From Acidobacteriota bacterium (GTDB taxonomy: Bacteria; Acidobacteriota; Polarisedimenticolia; Gp22-AA2): DNA of 58,679 nt. Below the pieces are notes generated by a model, which did no database searches, was not told where the DNA came from, and saw only the letters and a list, made by a program, of their open reading frames with translations. Below, piece by piece: positions 58,468 through 58,679 of this stretch (position 1 is its first letter; every line of letters begins with the position of its first letter). The position numbers and the translations under genes are program-made. The stretch spans positions 1 to 58,679 of the forward strand of contig JAGYID010000047.1 in the NCBI GenBank assembly GCA_018606725.1. The letters are read 5' to 3'.

Positions 58468-58679
58468 GGCCGCGCAACTCTCACGCGCTTCGCCTCTCCT
58501 GTCAAGCGGGTCGGCGTCCACTGCGCCGGGCACCGAGCGACCCGCTATGCGGGGGCGGCGGCCTGCGCCTCGCGGGGCACGCTGCGCGCCGCCCGGATCG
58601 GCTGGAGAACGCCGACGGTCGGTGCTCGCTCGCGCTCCGCACGGCGGGCTCGGCTACAAAGCGCTCGCTCCGCCGCGCT
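58468..58679. other. Right-hand edge, no gene recognised
   Basis: About 210 nt of GC-rich sequence with GCGCTCGC-type short repeats near the end. A minus-strand TTGACA lies near 58496-58501 but has no good -10 partner. No open frame with coding character was seen. Confidence 0.4.

Noticed and set aside
1..58679. tRNA, rRNA, transposase or integrase genes
   Set aside because: No cloverleaf, rRNA block, DDE/IS200 or integrase motif was recognised by eye; a covariance-model scan would be needed to exclude small RNAs.

Overview
The window is about 58.7 kb of very GC-rich, gene-dense DNA from a Gram-negative bacterium. The Gram-negative call rests on a TonB-dependent receptor, an outer-membrane beta-barrel protein, signal peptides and a lipoprotein. 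A hopanoid-precursor module (hpnC-hpnD-hpnE), large secreted beta-helix/MopE/thrombospondin-3 proteins, an ECF sigma operon with DUF4097 and PDZ proteins, a CehA-type metallohydrolase and a CstA together suggest Acidobacteriota (Polarisedimenticolia/Thermoanaerobaculia-like) or a similar environmental lineage. That placement is an inference; no rRNA or phylogenetic marker is present to prove it. No tRNA, rRNA, CRISPR array, transposase or prophage was seen.

Layout. 1-3.2 kb: tail of an RG-rich RNA-binding-type protein, a membrane protein, a GST-like protein and a DusB-type tRNA-dihydrouridine synthase. 3.3-12.4 kb: an accessory surface/secretion island. Three paralogous small secreted proteins share a six-cysteine C-terminus ending in EPLP-like residues. 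They alternate with two giant secreted right-handed beta-helix proteins of 1218 and 959 aa that carry thrombospondin-3 (and, in one, MopE-type) metal-binding motifs. Each of the five genes has its own sigma-70 promoter. 12.5-19 kb: an M24 peptidase whose start lies in a 12-nt repeat, the squalene module hpnC-hpnD-hpnE plus a membrane protein, and an aldehyde dehydrogenase. 19-23.3 kb: an ECF sigma / membrane protein / bactofilin-like operon and a TonB receptor. 23.5-31.9 kb: a metallo-beta-lactamase-fold gene whose 3' end looks replaced by a repeat element, a lone BoxB-like di-iron oxygenase coupled to cstA, an alpha/beta hydrolase, a radical SAM protein, mutY, queD, queC and a ferredoxin. 32-44.4 kb: a secreted protein, a beta-propeller/CehA protein, a family-39 glycosyltransferase, a MinD-like ATPase with a degenerate J-like tail, an FHA-GGDEF cyclase, a DRE-TIM lyase, a beta-barrel protein and an ABC-2 exporter. 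44.4-48.1 kb: an ECF sigma / (frameshifted) zinc-finger anti-sigma / DUF4097 / PDZ operon. 48.2-58.5 kb: a BolA-homocysteine S-methyltransferase fusion, a hybrid histidine kinase, a DUF169 protein, an FG-GAP repeat protein, a P5C dehydrogenase, an amidohydrolase lipoprotein and a homoserine-dehydrogenase-like protein.

Regulation. Many monocistronic genes have a TANNNT -10 box, often with an upstream TGn, ending only 6-9 nt before the start codon and with no Shine-Dalgarno. This points to widespread leaderless transcription. One case (radical SAM / mutY) is a perfectly symmetric ATTATAAT shared by two divergent leaderless genes. Operon-internal genes instead use strong Shine-Dalgarno sites and ATGA overlaps.

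The strongest candidates for something new are the six-cysteine/beta-helix island, the BolA-methyltransferase fusion, the intrinsic terminator lying inside the first codons of queC, and the shared divergent leaderless promoter.
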